Positions 42,622 to 51,270 of a stretch of 64,000 bases of DNA are shown one piece after another. The stretch covers positions 1 through 64,000 of the forward strand of contig JAJRSD010000061.1 of the NCBI GenBank assembly GCA_024278975.1. Direction: 5' to 3'. This DNA is from Bacteroidota bacterium (GTDB taxonomy: Bacteria > Bacteroidota > Bacteroidia > Bacteroidales > Prolixibacteraceae). Under the pieces are notes generated by a model, which saw nothing but the letters and a program-made list of their open reading frames with translations, ran no database searches and was not told where the DNA came from. Positions within the stretch are counted from its first letter, which is position 1; the number at the start of each line of letters is the position of its first letter. Both the position numbers and the translations under genes were made by a program.

Positions 42622-43726
42622 ATGGCTGCTGTTTTAGCCAAAGAGAAAAAAACCAGTCGGTAACATGAATACCTCGCAGATTTATTAATAAGCCTTTTTC
42701 AATTAATGCATTTATTGCGGTTCGTGCCGAACTTGTAGAATCTAATTTATATTTCGATAAAAATTGTATCGAGTAAGGTTTTTCGACATGGAACTCTTTT
42801 GCAACAGCCTTTAATATCTGATATTGCAGACGTGTTAGCAGCTCGCGATAATTAAAATATACTACTTCATTTTCCTTCAAAATTTCGTTTAATATTTTCT
42901 TCGCCAGATCCGACGTTATCTTTTTTTCTTGTTCAGAAAAAAGTTTATGACAAAGATATTGTATGTTGTAAGTAATTCCATTGCCAATTTCATAAATATA
43001 TTTTGCAGTTTCATCATCGATAAAAAAGTTGTGAGATTTAAAATTTTGTATGATAAATTTCGTGTATTCTGATTGCTCAATTCGTTCGAGATACATGGTT
43101 TGCGAACTATTGTAAAATGGTCTTGAATACTCGTTAAACATAGAAATTAACAGATGTGTCTGACTCCCGCTGAATATAAAACTGGCATTGTTATCTTTCT
43201 GAATTTCAGACCGAAGTAGTGCTTCCACATTTTTTTCAGGGTATTTTAAAATTTGTTGAAATTCATCGAATGCAATCACTATTTTTTTATCTGAATTTCT
43301 TATGTATTCAAATAACAAATTAACAGATTTTTCTGCCTCAGAATTATTACTGATCGTGAATTCCAACCCGGGAACACCAGTTTCAGGATTAAAAGAAAAC
43401 TTTGGTTGCAGAGCTGCAAAAAAACTTGTTATTTTTCTGATAACCTTATCTGAAAAAGGCTCAAGTTTTTCGATAATATTGTTTGACAGAACCTGAATAA
43501 AATCCTTTAACCGAAGTGTTGGATACAAATCGACATAAACAAATATTATACTACTGGTTAATTGAAATTCGACATGTTTTAACAATGATGTTTTCCCAAT
43601 TCGCCGCTCCGAAATAAGTGTAAGGTTTCTTGAGTTTTCAATAACATTCACTATTTTTTCTGCTTCAGTTTTTCTGTCGCAAAAATATTTTGGGCTTTCA
43701 TATCCCGAAACTAAAAATGGGTTCAT
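42620..43726 (-). CDS. archaeal-type AAA ATPase (ATPase D)
   Basis: A 368-residue ATPase of the COG1672/PF01637 type. A P-loop ERRIGKTSLL lies at residues 40-49 and a Walker B KKIVIAFDEFQQI near 148-160, with the Sensor motif SFIFSGSQ near 184. A C-terminal winged helix (about 290-360, VEKPYSIQFLSKYKLDSTSSARTAINALIEKGLLI) follows; I see no nuclease motif. It is related to the DUF4143/DUF234 ATPases but is a different branch. Direct and inverted GCGCAA/GCGTAA repeats occupy the region before it. Role unknown; NTP-driven remodelling or DNA binding is inference. Confidence 0.83.
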   Translation of the reverse strand: MNPFLVSGYESPKYFCDRKTEAEKIVNVIENSRNLTLISERRIGKTSLLKHVEFQLTSSIIFVYVDLYPTLRLKDFIQVLSNNIIEKLEPFSDKVIRKITSFFAALQPKFSFNPETGVPGLEFTISNNSEAEKSVNLLFEYIRNSDKKIVIAFDEFQQILKYPEKNVEALLRSEIQKDNNASFIFSGSQTHLLISMFNEYSRPFYNSSQTMYLERIEQSEYTKFIIQNFKSHNFFIDDETAKYIYEIGNGITYNIQYLCHKLFSEQEKKITSDLAKKILNEILKENEVVYFNYRELLTRLQYQILKAVAKEFHVEKPYSIQFLSKYKLDSTSSARTAINALIEKGLLINLRGIHVTDWFFSLWLKQQP

Positions 43727-43729
43727 TTT

Positions 43730-43857
43730 ATTGCGCTTTTTACGTAACGCAATTTACGCAATTATTATTACAACTCAAAACAAACATAAAGCGATATATC
43801 TAAAAGTATATCTGGCATTTACAAATGTTGTTTTTTGCGCAACGTTTTTTGCGCAAA
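43730..43857 (-). promoter_or_regulatory. repeat array and promoter of ATPase D
   Basis: Read on the minus strand, two direct ATTGCGTAA/ATTGCGTTA half-sites (plus coordinates 43747-43763) and an inverted GCGCAAT (43730-43736) lie in the leader, downstream of a -7 box TATGTTTG (43781-43788). On the other side, two perfect 13-base GTTTTTTGCGCAA copies sit at 43830-43842 and 43844-43856. The GCGCAA core is shared by both groups. Binding by the ATPase's winged helix is inference. Confidence 0.5.
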
Positions 43858-43861
43858 AAAC

Positions 43862-44641
43862 TTATCCTGAAACCTGAATGTCAAATCCTGCATTTTTAAC
43901 ACGGTCGGCAATAGAATTTAGTTTTTCGAGTGAAACTTTTTTAAGTGTATTTGTTGGAGTGTCTCTCGCAATTGTGTAAACCATAACTTGCGAAGGTTTT
44001 ATTTTTCGTAGCAATTCAATCCATGCCGAAATCTCTTTCTCTGAAGTATTATCAATTATGTTTCCCTTATAAATTCCACTAATAAACATGGTTTGAATAA
44101 TCACTTTCCCTTTGAAATCAGTTAATTGTTTTACAACTTTATTTAAGCTGAAATTTTTGTTTGGCACGTCTAATAACCTCACCGTTTCTTCAAATGCAGA
44201 ATCGAGTTTTTGAATGTTGTCTTTAATTTTTAGGAGTGCGTTAAAAACCGATTTTTTGTGAAGCATTGTTGCATTCGACAAAACTGCAATTCGTGCGTTT
44301 GGCGTAAGTTTGTCGCGCAATTCAATTGTGTCGTCAATAATTCCGGCAAACTCGGGGTGCAGTGTTGGTTCGCCATTTCCGGCAAAAGTTATTACATCGG
44401 GCAACTGGTTATCGGCAACCATATTTTTTAGGGTATCTTCCAGCTTTTCCCGAACTTCTTTTCTTTCGGGCAGCGTAACTTTCTCGTCATATATTTTGGG
44501 AGTTCGGCCACATTCGCAATAAATACAATCGAACGAACAAACTTTAACGTTGGTTGGCAGTAAATTAATACCCAACGAAACTCCAAGCCGACGACTTTTT
44601 ACGGGACCAAAAATAATTTTATCGAACAAAAATGTAGCCAT
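43862..44641 (-). CDS. radical SAM protein (COG0731-like)
   Basis: A 259-residue radical SAM protein. The iron-sulphur motif is Cys35-x3-Cys39-x2-Cys42 in KVCSFDCIYCECG; GNGEPTLHPEF and VLSNATMLHKK are the glycine-rich and SAM-binding strands. It has a single domain without extra cluster motifs. It resembles the COG0731 group that includes TYW1-related and other Fe-S oxidoreductases; the substrate is unknown. No partner peptide or SPASM domain is evident. The stop sits five bases past the ATPase D upstream repeats. The flanking amidohydrolase and DUF4296 genes lie upstream on the same strand. Confidence 0.85.
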   Translation of the reverse strand: MATFLFDKIIFGPVKSRRLGVSLGINLLPTNVKVCSFDCIYCECGRTPKIYDEKVTLPERKEVREKLEDTLKNMVADNQLPDVITFAGNGEPTLHPEFAGIIDDTIELRDKLTPNARIAVLSNATMLHKKSVFNALLKIKDNIQKLDSAFEETVRLLDVPNKNFSLNKVVKQLTDFKGKVIIQTMFISGIYKGNIIDNTSEKEISAWIELLRKIKPSQVMVYTIARDTPTNTLKKVSLEKLNSIADRVKNAGFDIQVSG

Positions 44642-44709
44642 AATAAAAATTTAGCGACAAAGATAATAGGATTTCTAAAGTATTTTTGATGAGAAAACTA
44701 AGAAGCTGT

Positions 44710-45903
44710 TTAAGCCAACCTTTTTACCTTACAATTTTCTGTAAGTTTCATATTCATAAAATCAACACCAGAAATAAGGTTAACTCCAGGATTTTTCCCG
44801 ACCTCAAAACTTCCAAACTGATGTTCTGCTTTTAAGGCTTTCGCCCCATTTAAAGTTGCCCAAATTAATAACTCTTCCAATTTAATTTCAGGAAAATTTT
44901 GCTGAAGAGTAATCATCTCTCCTAAAATTGAAAGTTGGTGATTAGAAGCCAAACTATCAGTTCCGAGACAAATATTTAAACCCTCTTTCTGAAAAAGAGG
45001 AACTGGTGGAAGTTGATTTTCGATGTAAATATTTGAATTTGGACAAAGTGCAAAAAAAGTATTCTTAAGCGAGCGGTTATTTTTTAATTCGTCTAAATCA
45101 GCTTTTCCGGTAAAAGTATTGTGTACCAAAATCAAATGATTTTTACTTGGTAGAAACTTTAATATTGAGGCAAGCGAACTTTTACCTGTTGGCTGCCAGT
45201 GCGAAATATCGATACCAAGATTATTTTGAATATGGTTTGCAATTGCTCCTTTACCAGTTTTAAAAAACTGTGTTTCGGCTCTGCTTTCCTGGTTATGAAT
45301 TGTTAAAACACTATCTTCTGCAAGTGCCTTTTCTTTAATTTTTTTAAAAAGTGACCCGGAGACAGAATATGGCGAATGTGGCGAAATTGAAACCACCAAA
45401 CTATTTTCCTCGAATTCAGAAAAAACATATTTGGCATAATTAAAAGCTTTTTCGGCTCGCGACGGATGAAACCCAAACGACTCAATAAATGTGTGGTAAA
45501 ATACTTTACTTTTCTGTTTTGTTTCGATTGTAAGAGTTGAATTTGAAATATCGCCAACTGCAGCGATTCCGGCTGCCCACATTTTACGGTCAGCAATTTC
45601 AATCGCTTTCCCTACACTTGCTAAATCTTCGTTCCGAAGTTTGTTTATCTCCTTAACAAATCCGCCAATTCCGGTTTTTTCCTCAATTTTTGCCTTCAGA
45701 TGAGAAAGCTCGAGATGGCAATGTGTATTAACAAAACCGGGTACTAATATTCCGCTGTAAAACTCAAGCCCCGGCTCCTCTTCTAATTTGCCATTATTAT
45801 CAATAACTTCGATTATCGTTCCGTCGGGTTTACAAATAAGTATTCCATTTCTTATGGGCGGCTGCTTACCAGAGAAAATATATGTTGCAGCAATTTTCCT
45901 CAC
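44710..45903 (-). CDS. amidohydrolase (SsnA/TrzN/MtaD-like)
   Basis: A 397-residue metal-dependent hydrolase. The zinc site is visible as His61-x-His63 (VNTHCHLELSH), HNQES (about 200), a later HNTF and GTDSLASN with the conserved Asp. These are the ligands of the cytosine-deaminase/atrazine-chlorohydrolase-like branch that deaminates nucleobase or nucleoside analogues. In some bacteria such an enzyme is the aminodeoxyfutalosine deaminase of menaquinone synthesis, but no other futalosine genes are in the window. It is six bases downstream of DUF4296, forming an operon with it. Confidence 0.83.
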   Translation of the reverse strand: MRKIAATYIFSGKQPPIRNGILICKPDGTIIEVIDNNGKLEEEPGLEFYSGILVPGFVNTHCHLELSHLKAKIEEKTGIGGFVKEINKLRNEDLASVGKAIEIADRKMWAAGIAAVGDISNSTLTIETKQKSKVFYHTFIESFGFHPSRAEKAFNYAKYVFSEFEENSLVVSISPHSPYSVSGSLFKKIKEKALAEDSVLTIHNQESRAETQFFKTGKGAIANHIQNNLGIDISHWQPTGKSSLASILKFLPSKNHLILVHNTFTGKADLDELKNNRSLKNTFFALCPNSNIYIENQLPPVPLFQKEGLNICLGTDSLASNHQLSILGEMITLQQNFPEIKLEELLIWATLNGAKALKAEHQFGSFEVGKNPGVNLISGVDFMNMKLTENCKVKRLA

Positions 45904-45909
45904 AATACA

Positions 45910-46293
45910 CTATTTATTGATATCAAACTCAAGCAACTCATCTTTTCTGCCCGAATAGTCTTGCTCAATTTCGCTTAATTTATTCATCACCTTCCGGTAC
46001 ATTTTTTCGAAATTTTTTGGAGAGCTGGTATAAAAAACAAATGATTTCTCGAAAACAGAATCCGGCACTTCGTATTTTTCCAAAATAGAATAATAAAAAT
46101 TAGCAGACGAGCTGTTTTTTACTATCGAGTCGTATCTCATGTGGTTAAAAGTTGCCTCCGCAATGTGAATGTCAACCAACATATCAATCATTTTTTTCTC
46201 TTTAATCAGATTCTCGGGCTTTTCAACGGGCAATTTGTCGCACGCAACAAATGCAAAAAAGATAAGTGATAATATTAAAAGTATATTTTTCAT
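45910..46293 (-). CDS. DUF4296 lipoprotein
   Basis: A 127-residue lipoprotein: signal peptide IFFAFVACDK with lipobox Cys, then the DUF4296 pattern PENLIKEKKMIDMLVDIHIAEATFNH and YSILEKYEVPDSVFEKSFVFYTSSPKNFEKMYRKVMNKL. All-helical, of unknown function and found almost only in Bacteroidota. It is 6 bp upstream of the amidohydrolase gene and 135 bp downstream of radA. Confidence 0.87.
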   Translation of the reverse strand: MKNILLILSLIFFAFVACDKLPVEKPENLIKEKKMIDMLVDIHIAEATFNHMRYDSIVKNSSSANFYYSILEKYEVPDSVFEKSFVFYTSSPKNFEKMYRKVMNKLSEIEQDYSGRKDELLEFDINK

Positions 46294-46392
46294 AGATTTT
46301 TCAGCCTGCCAAATTATAAATAGTTAGGTTGCCAATCAAAAAAATGTAGTTAAAAAGATTAAAAGTAAAATATTCATTGTCTAATTATTTCT

Positions 46393-46412
46393 CCTTTCCC
46401 AGTAGGGAAAGG
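46393..46412. repeat. palindromic hairpin, probably a dispersed repeat
   Basis: CCTTTCCC (46393-46400) and GGGAAAGG (46405-46412) with an AGTA loop, in the gap between DUF4296 and radA. There is no T run after it on the minus strand, so a terminator is not supported. Confidence 0.4.
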
Positions 46413-46428
46413 TTGGGATAGGGCTTTT

Positions 46429-47787
46429 TCACCTGAATATTTTTCTAAATACTTCGTCAACTCTGCTGGCTTTTACAACCTCAATTTTTAATCTCGCAGT
46501 ATCGAAACCTTTATTCAATTTAGGGATAAATATTTTACTGAACCCCAGTTTTTCGGCTTCTGCAATTCGTTGTTCTATACGACTTACAGCGCGTATTTCG
46601 CCTGTTAAACCCACCTCACCGGCAAAGCAGTTTTTATGGTTTATGGCAATGTCGAGATTCGATGAAAGTATTGAACAAATTACCGCGAGATCGGTTGCCG
46701 GATCGGTTATTTTTATACCGCCTGCAATATTCAGAAAAACATCTTTTTGGATGAGCTTAAACCCCGCCCGTTTTTCCAAAACTGCGAGAAGCATATTTAA
46801 GCGGCGCAAGTCGAAACCGGTTGACGAACGCTGCGGAGTGCCGTAAGCTGCCGAACTTACAAGTGCCTGAATTTCAATTAAAAATGGGCGAGCCCCTTCA
46901 ATTGTTGCGGCAATTGCTGTTCCGCTAACATCGTCGTTTACTTTCGAAATTAACTGTTCCGACGGATTTGTTATTTCCCTCAATCCATTGCTGCGCATTT
47001 CGAAAATACCCAACTCGTGAGTGGAGCCAAAACGATTTTTGTTTGAGCGTAAAATACGATACATATAATTTGTATCGCCTTCGAATTGTAACACTGTGTC
47101 AACCATGTGTTCCAACACTTTTGGACCGGCAAGACTACCCTCTTTTGTAATATGCCCAATTAATATTACCGCAATATCGTTTCTCTTGGCAAACTTCAGA
47201 ATGGCCGAAGTACACTCGCGAACCTGCGAAACCGACCCCGGCGACGATTCTATTGTTTCGGTTGAAACGGTTTGAATAGAGTCGATAATTAACAGGTCGG
47301 GTTGCATTTGTTCGGTGTGTGCAATTAAATGCTCCAACGATGTTTCGCACAAAAACAGGCAGTTATCGTTTATAATATCTAATCTTTCGGCACGTAATTT
47401 AATCTGTTGCAAACTCTCCTCTCCCGAAGTATATAAAATTTTCCTCTCCGGTAATCCAAGTGCAAGTTGAAGTGCCAGAGTTGATTTCCCAATTCCCGGA
47501 TCGCCGCCCAAAAGAATTAGCGAGCCGGGTACAATTCCACCACCGAGAACACGGTTAAATTCGTTTATCCCAGCCGAGATGCGTTGGTTTTTTATTGTTT
47601 TTATATTTTCGAGAGTAAGTGGTTGGTTGCCCGAAATTTGAACCGACAGTTTGCTTGTTGATTGTTTTTTATTTACAACCTCTTCAACAAAAGTATTCCA
47701 CTCGCCGCAGGTTGTACATTTACCTAACCATTTTGGCGATTGTACACCACATTTTTGGCAGACGAAAATAGATTTGGTCTTTACCAT
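46429..47787 (-). CDS. radA: DNA repair protein RadA/Sms
   Basis: A 452-residue RadA. The N-terminal four-cysteine zinc finger (CQKCGVQSPKWLGKCTTCG), the ATPase core with Walker A GGDPGIGKST and Walker B LLIIDSIQT, the RadA-specific KNRFG motif (SNKNRFGSTHELGIFEM) and the C-terminal Lon-like domain (GLTGEIRAVSRIEQRIAEAEKLG) are all present. It acts as a helicase in branch migration during recombinational repair. Its start overlaps the stop of the nucleotidyltransferase gene (TAATG), so the pair is translationally coupled. Confidence 0.97.
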   Translation of the reverse strand: MVKTKSIFVCQKCGVQSPKWLGKCTTCGEWNTFVEEVVNKKQSTSKLSVQISGNQPLTLENIKTIKNQRISAGINEFNRVLGGGIVPGSLILLGGDPGIGKSTLALQLALGLPERKILYTSGEESLQQIKLRAERLDIINDNCLFLCETSLEHLIAHTEQMQPDLLIIDSIQTVSTETIESSPGSVSQVRECTSAILKFAKRNDIAVILIGHITKEGSLAGPKVLEHMVDTVLQFEGDTNYMYRILRSNKNRFGSTHELGIFEMRSNGLREITNPSEQLISKVNDDVSGTAIAATIEGARPFLIEIQALVSSAAYGTPQRSSTGFDLRRLNMLLAVLEKRAGFKLIQKDVFLNIAGGIKITDPATDLAVICSILSSNLDIAINHKNCFAGEVGLTGEIRAVSRIEQRIAEAEKLGFSKIFIPKLNKGFDTARLKIEVVKASRVDEVFRKIFR

Positions 47788-48278
47788 TAATCTAAAGTTT
47801 TAATTTTATCGATAAGGTCGCTGGTAGAAATTCCGGCAACTAATTCAAGAGTTATAACTTTTCCTCCGTTGTTCAGAACAGTTTTGTGACCGGCAATTTC
47901 ATGTATTTTGTACTGTTTCCCTTTTACCAAAACATCGGGAATAATTTGTGCGATAAGTTCTGCCGGAGTATCGTCATAAAAAACAATAACTGCATCAACA
48001 AATTCGAAAGCTGCCAGAATAATCGAGCGAGCTTCAACATCAAAAACCGGACGATTTTTTCCTTTTAAAATATTAACAGATTCATCAGAATTTAATCCTA
48101 CTATGAGTTTTGTTCCTAGTTCTGCCGACTTTTGTAAAGAATCGACATGACCATGATGAATAATATCGAAACACCCATTTGTAAAAACTATTGTTTCATT
48201 ATTAGCTTTCCACTTTTTCAAAGTTTCCCCGAAAGCTAAAAAGTTGGAATAAATCTTTGATTTTGTATTGATCTGCAT
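47787..48278 (-). CDS. rfaE2: RfaE2-type nucleotidyltransferase
   Basis: A 163-residue cytidylyltransferase-fold enzyme like the HldE/RfaE C-terminal domain, which makes ADP-heptose from heptose 1-phosphate. I use the ATG at 48278 (MQINTKSKIYSNFLAFG). A longer reading to 48401 would overlap the sulfatase. The HxGH motif is in FTNGCFDIIHHGHVDSL, with the second signature around VKGKQYKIHEIAGHKTVL. It may equally be a related transferase. It is coupled to radA by the overlapping TAATG. Confidence 0.85.
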   Translation of the reverse strand: MQINTKSKIYSNFLAFGETLKKWKANNETIVFTNGCFDIIHHGHVDSLQKSAELGTKLIVGLNSDESVNILKGKNRPVFDVEARSIILAAFEFVDAVIVFYDDTPAELIAQIIPDVLVKGKQYKIHEIAGHKTVLNNGGKVITLELVAGISTSDLIDKIKTLD

Positions 48279-48357
48279 TAAGTATATTGCAATTTTAAAT
48301 TGAGGGATAAAGATATAAAAATCAAGTAATACAGAAACAAATAAACAGTTTAACTTT

Positions 48358-49740
48358 TTAGTGTGATCCCTTGATTTCTTTTGCAAGAACCGGACTATCA
48401 AGCAGTAATTGCTGTTTCATCACCTTTTTCAATTCTATCACTTTCGCCTCATTCCCCTCAGCAATATTTTCGGTTTCGTACGGATCTATCAAAATATTAA
48501 ACAACTCGTCTGTACCACTGTCAAGTGTTTTTCCATGATGAATTAATTTCCAATCGCCTTTTTTTATTACCATTCCAGTATTCAACCTCCAATACATTAC
48601 CCTTGTTTTTGGCAACTTATTTCCGGAAAGAACTGTCCAGAAATTTATACCCTCAATATTCAACTCTTTAGGAACCTTTACTCCTGCAACAGATGCAAAT
48701 GTTGGGAACAGATCTGCCACATTTAATGCCTCAGTAACTTTTCCTTTATCGAGTTTCCCTTTCCAGCTAATTATTGCCGGCACGCGAAGTGCACCATCAT
48801 ATAAAGATGTTTTCCAGTCGCGAAGTGGTTTGTTATTTCCCAGAACATCGTTTCCCTTAAATTTTCCATTGTATTGAGTTTTCGAGTGCCAACTCTCCTG
48901 CCCTCCATTATCGCTTACAAATAACACCACCGTATTTTCTAACATCTTATTTTTGTTGAGTGTTGTAATAATGCGCCCAATAGAATAATCCATATGTGTT
49001 ACTGAAGCTGCAAAAAGCCGGCGCGATTCATTTGGTATAGATTGCTTATACATATCAATCCATTTCTCAGGTTCAGCCAGCGGATAATGCGGAACACTGT
49101 ATGCAACATAAATAAACAGAGGTTTATCTTTTTTATGCGAATCGTTAATTACCCGAATCGCCTCGTCTGTAATTAAATCTGTTGCGTGTCCCTCTTCATC
49201 AATAAGAATATCGTTTTTATGCCATGTTTTATTTCCATTTTTATAAAGATGAGTGTACGGGTCGATCTGCCCCCGTAAATATCCGTACGAAGAGTTAAAC
49301 CCAAACTTCATTGGACGAGCTTCCGGAACAGTACCAAGATGCCATTTCCCCGAGATTGCAGTTTCGTATCCGTTACGTTTTAATAATTCTGCAATTGTAA
49401 CCGTTCCTGCCGGAAAAATTGGCTCGTCGCCCAGCGGACTGAGAACTCCGTATCTGCTTGGAGCTCTGCCAGTAAGTAACGAAGCCCGCGTTGGAGAGCA
49501 AACCGAGTGAACATAAAATCGATCAAGTTGAATTCCTTCCTTTGCCAAATTGTCAATTACCGGAGTTTTAATTTCCGAACCATGATATCCAACATCGCGC
49601 CATCCAAGATCGTCAGCAATAATAACAACAATATTGGGTTGATTCTGAACTTCTACTTTTTTATCTTTTTGAGCACAGGAAAAAACTAAGAAGAGTATTA
49701 CAATTAGAATTAGTCTCGATATCAGATTTTGCTTTTTCAT
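48358..49740 (-). CDS. sulfatase (S1 family), lipoprotein
   Basis: A 460-residue arylsulfatase-fold lipoprotein. A lipobox FSC puts the lipidated Cys at residue 22. The sulfatase signature CSPTRASLLTG begins at Cys81, the residue turned into formylglycine; IADDLGWRDVGYHG gives the metal ligands. It would remove sulfate from a glycan or small ester outside the cytoplasm. An anaerobic sulfatase-maturating enzyme is not in the window. It fits the polysaccharide-degrading profile of the organism. The 79-bp gap to rfaE2 shows no terminator. Confidence 0.92.
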   Translation of the reverse strand: MKKQNLISRLILIVILFLVFSCAQKDKKVEVQNQPNIVVIIADDLGWRDVGYHGSEIKTPVIDNLAKEGIQLDRFYVHSVCSPTRASLLTGRAPSRYGVLSPLGDEPIFPAGTVTIAELLKRNGYETAISGKWHLGTVPEARPMKFGFNSSYGYLRGQIDPYTHLYKNGNKTWHKNDILIDEEGHATDLITDEAIRVINDSHKKDKPLFIYVAYSVPHYPLAEPEKWIDMYKQSIPNESRRLFAASVTHMDYSIGRIITTLNKNKMLENTVVLFVSDNGGQESWHSKTQYNGKFKGNDVLGNNKPLRDWKTSLYDGALRVPAIISWKGKLDKGKVTEALNVADLFPTFASVAGVKVPKELNIEGINFWTVLSGNKLPKTRVMYWRLNTGMVIKKGDWKLIHHGKTLDSGTDELFNILIDPYETENIAEGNEAKVIELKKVMKQQLLLDSPVLAKEIKGSH

Positions 49741-49867
49741 AGTTTAGTTTGTTATGCATCTTTAATCTCAATAATTTGGTTGAAGATAAGTATTATATCA
49801 AAATAACTCGTTTAATATGAAAGCAATGCAGTATTTGAAATTTTCTTGCAGTGGATAATTTTATTAT

Positions 49868-50572
49868 TTACAACTTCTGCACTCTGCCTGAGCCGGCAAC
49901 AGAAAAATCGATACTTGGATTTCCTTTGTAATTAACGTCGCCCGAACCTGAAACTCTTCCTTTTATAACTCCATTCGAAGTAATAGAACAGTTGCCCGAA
50001 CCCGAAATACGCACCGAAACATCAGATGCTTCAAAACCAATGGCATCAACATCGCCCGAGCCAGAAATAGAAACAGTAAACTCGTCGGCAACACCGCCAT
50101 CTTTAATAGTTATGCCGCCCGAGCCCGAAAGAGCAGCGGTAACTCTTTTTGTTTTTAACTTATCAATTACAATGTCGCCACTTCCACTAACTGCCAAATC
50201 GATAATTCGCGATTTAATCTCTTTAGCCAAAATATCGCCCGAGCCCGAGAGAGTTAACCCATCAATTACGGGAACTGTAATATGTATTTCAATTTTACCG
50301 GGATTAAAATTACCCTTGAAAAACATCTTATTCGGAAACCTGATATTCAGAGTTCGTCCTTTTACCTCGGTAATTAGCTCTTCTAAAGTAGATGATTTAG
50401 CAGTAATTTTGACACTTTGAACATCACCCTGAGTAATATACAGTTTTGCAGATATTCTTAAAGCAACTTCCGAAAATGTTGGAACATTGCGATCTTCGTT
50501 TTCAGCAAAAAGAGAATTGCTAAAGAATATGCCTAAAATAAAAAGGCTAAAAATTATAATCTTTGTTTTCAT
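49868..50572 (-). CDS. exported DUF2807 (GIN) beta-helix protein
   Basis: A 234-residue exported protein (signal peptide to SNSLFAEN) with the GIN-domain pattern of repeated GSGD/GSGG turns: LSGSGDILAKEI, VSGSGDIVIDKL, LSGSGGITIKDG, ISGSGDVDAIGF, ISGSGNCSITS, VSGSGDVNYKG and VAGSGRVQKL. They form a right-handed beta-helix. It is widespread in Bacteroidota and its role, perhaps surface or adhesive, is not settled. It sits alone between the sulfatase and rimM. Confidence 0.85.
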   Translation of the reverse strand: MKTKIIIFSLFILGIFFSNSLFAENEDRNVPTFSEVALRISAKLYITQGDVQSVKITAKSSTLEELITEVKGRTLNIRFPNKMFFKGNFNPGKIEIHITVPVIDGLTLSGSGDILAKEIKSRIIDLAVSGSGDIVIDKLKTKRVTAALSGSGGITIKDGGVADEFTVSISGSGDVDAIGFEASDVSVRISGSGNCSITSNGVIKGRVSGSGDVNYKGNPSIDFSVAGSGRVQKL

Positions 50573-50647
50573 ATTTATGTTATTATTTAAATTTTATACT
50601 CTACAATGACGTTCAAACTGGAAGAAAGTTGCACAAGAGTTTATGTT

Positions 50648-51178
50648 TTATACTTCAATCAATCCTTTCGGCAAATCAAGTTTAATCGTTTTTTGCCTTT
50701 CGTTTACTTCAATCAGCAAATTATCGTTATACGGAATCAATAACTCTTCACCTTTATAGTTTACGGTAATTACAATATTCCCGGCGTAATCATCCACTCC
50801 GTTAATCATCCCTATTTTGCCAATTGTTTTATCAATCAACAAATAATTTTCAAACTGCGACTCCAGCGATTCTTCCGCTTCGTCAACAATTTCCGATTGA
50901 TATAGATACACCGAACTTCCAATTAAACGTCGGGCATATTTCTCAGTCTCAACCCAATCCAGCGAAATAATTGCACTATTTGCCGACCTAAAACGAAAGC
51001 CACCTTTTTTTACAAAAAACGGAACTAACAATCCCTCTAACTCAACAAAGAAATGGTCTGCTTCCTCCACCGAAAATTCGAAATGTGGCTCAAACTCAAG
51101 AATCAAATCCCCGTTAATTCCATGCATTTTTCTAAAAAACCCAATATTCTCGCAATCTGTTTTTGGTATCGTTTCCAT
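50648..51178 (-). CDS. rimM: 16S rRNA processing protein RimM
   Basis: A 176-residue RimM: N-terminal RimM domain (NIGFFRKMHGINGDLILEFEPH) and C-terminal PRC-barrel (LIDKTIGKIGMINGVDDYAGNIVITVNYKGEELLIPYNDNLL). It assists 30S head assembly by binding S19. It is encoded just after rpsP, but a strong terminator at 51213-51246 lies between the two, so readthrough or a separate promoter is needed. Confidence 0.9.
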   Translation of the reverse strand: METIPKTDCENIGFFRKMHGINGDLILEFEPHFEFSVEEADHFFVELEGLLVPFFVKKGGFRFRSANSAIISLDWVETEKYARRLIGSSVYLYQSEIVDEAEESLESQFENYLLIDKTIGKIGMINGVDDYAGNIVITVNYKGEELLIPYNDNLLIEVNERQKTIKLDLPKGLIEV

Positions 51179-51212
51179 AAGTTACAAAGATAGTTATTTT
51201 CGATTGCTGCAT

Positions 51213-51246
51213 AAAAAAAACCATCCGTCTGTTGACGGATGGTTTT
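51213..51246 (-). terminator. strong terminator between rpsP and rimM
   Basis: 13-bp perfect arms AAAACCATCCGTC (51217-51229) and GACGGATGGTTTT (51234-51246) with a TGTT loop, and on the minus strand eight Ts after it. Its place inside an otherwise conserved rpsP-rimM unit implies a partial attenuator. Confidence 0.85.
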
Positions 51247-51270
51247 CTATTTCGAGATGTGTTCTTCTAA

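Noticed and set aside
48279-48401. N-terminal extension of the RfaE2-type protein
   Set aside because: It would overlap the sulfatase 3' end and adds a hydrophobic stretch not seen in the family.
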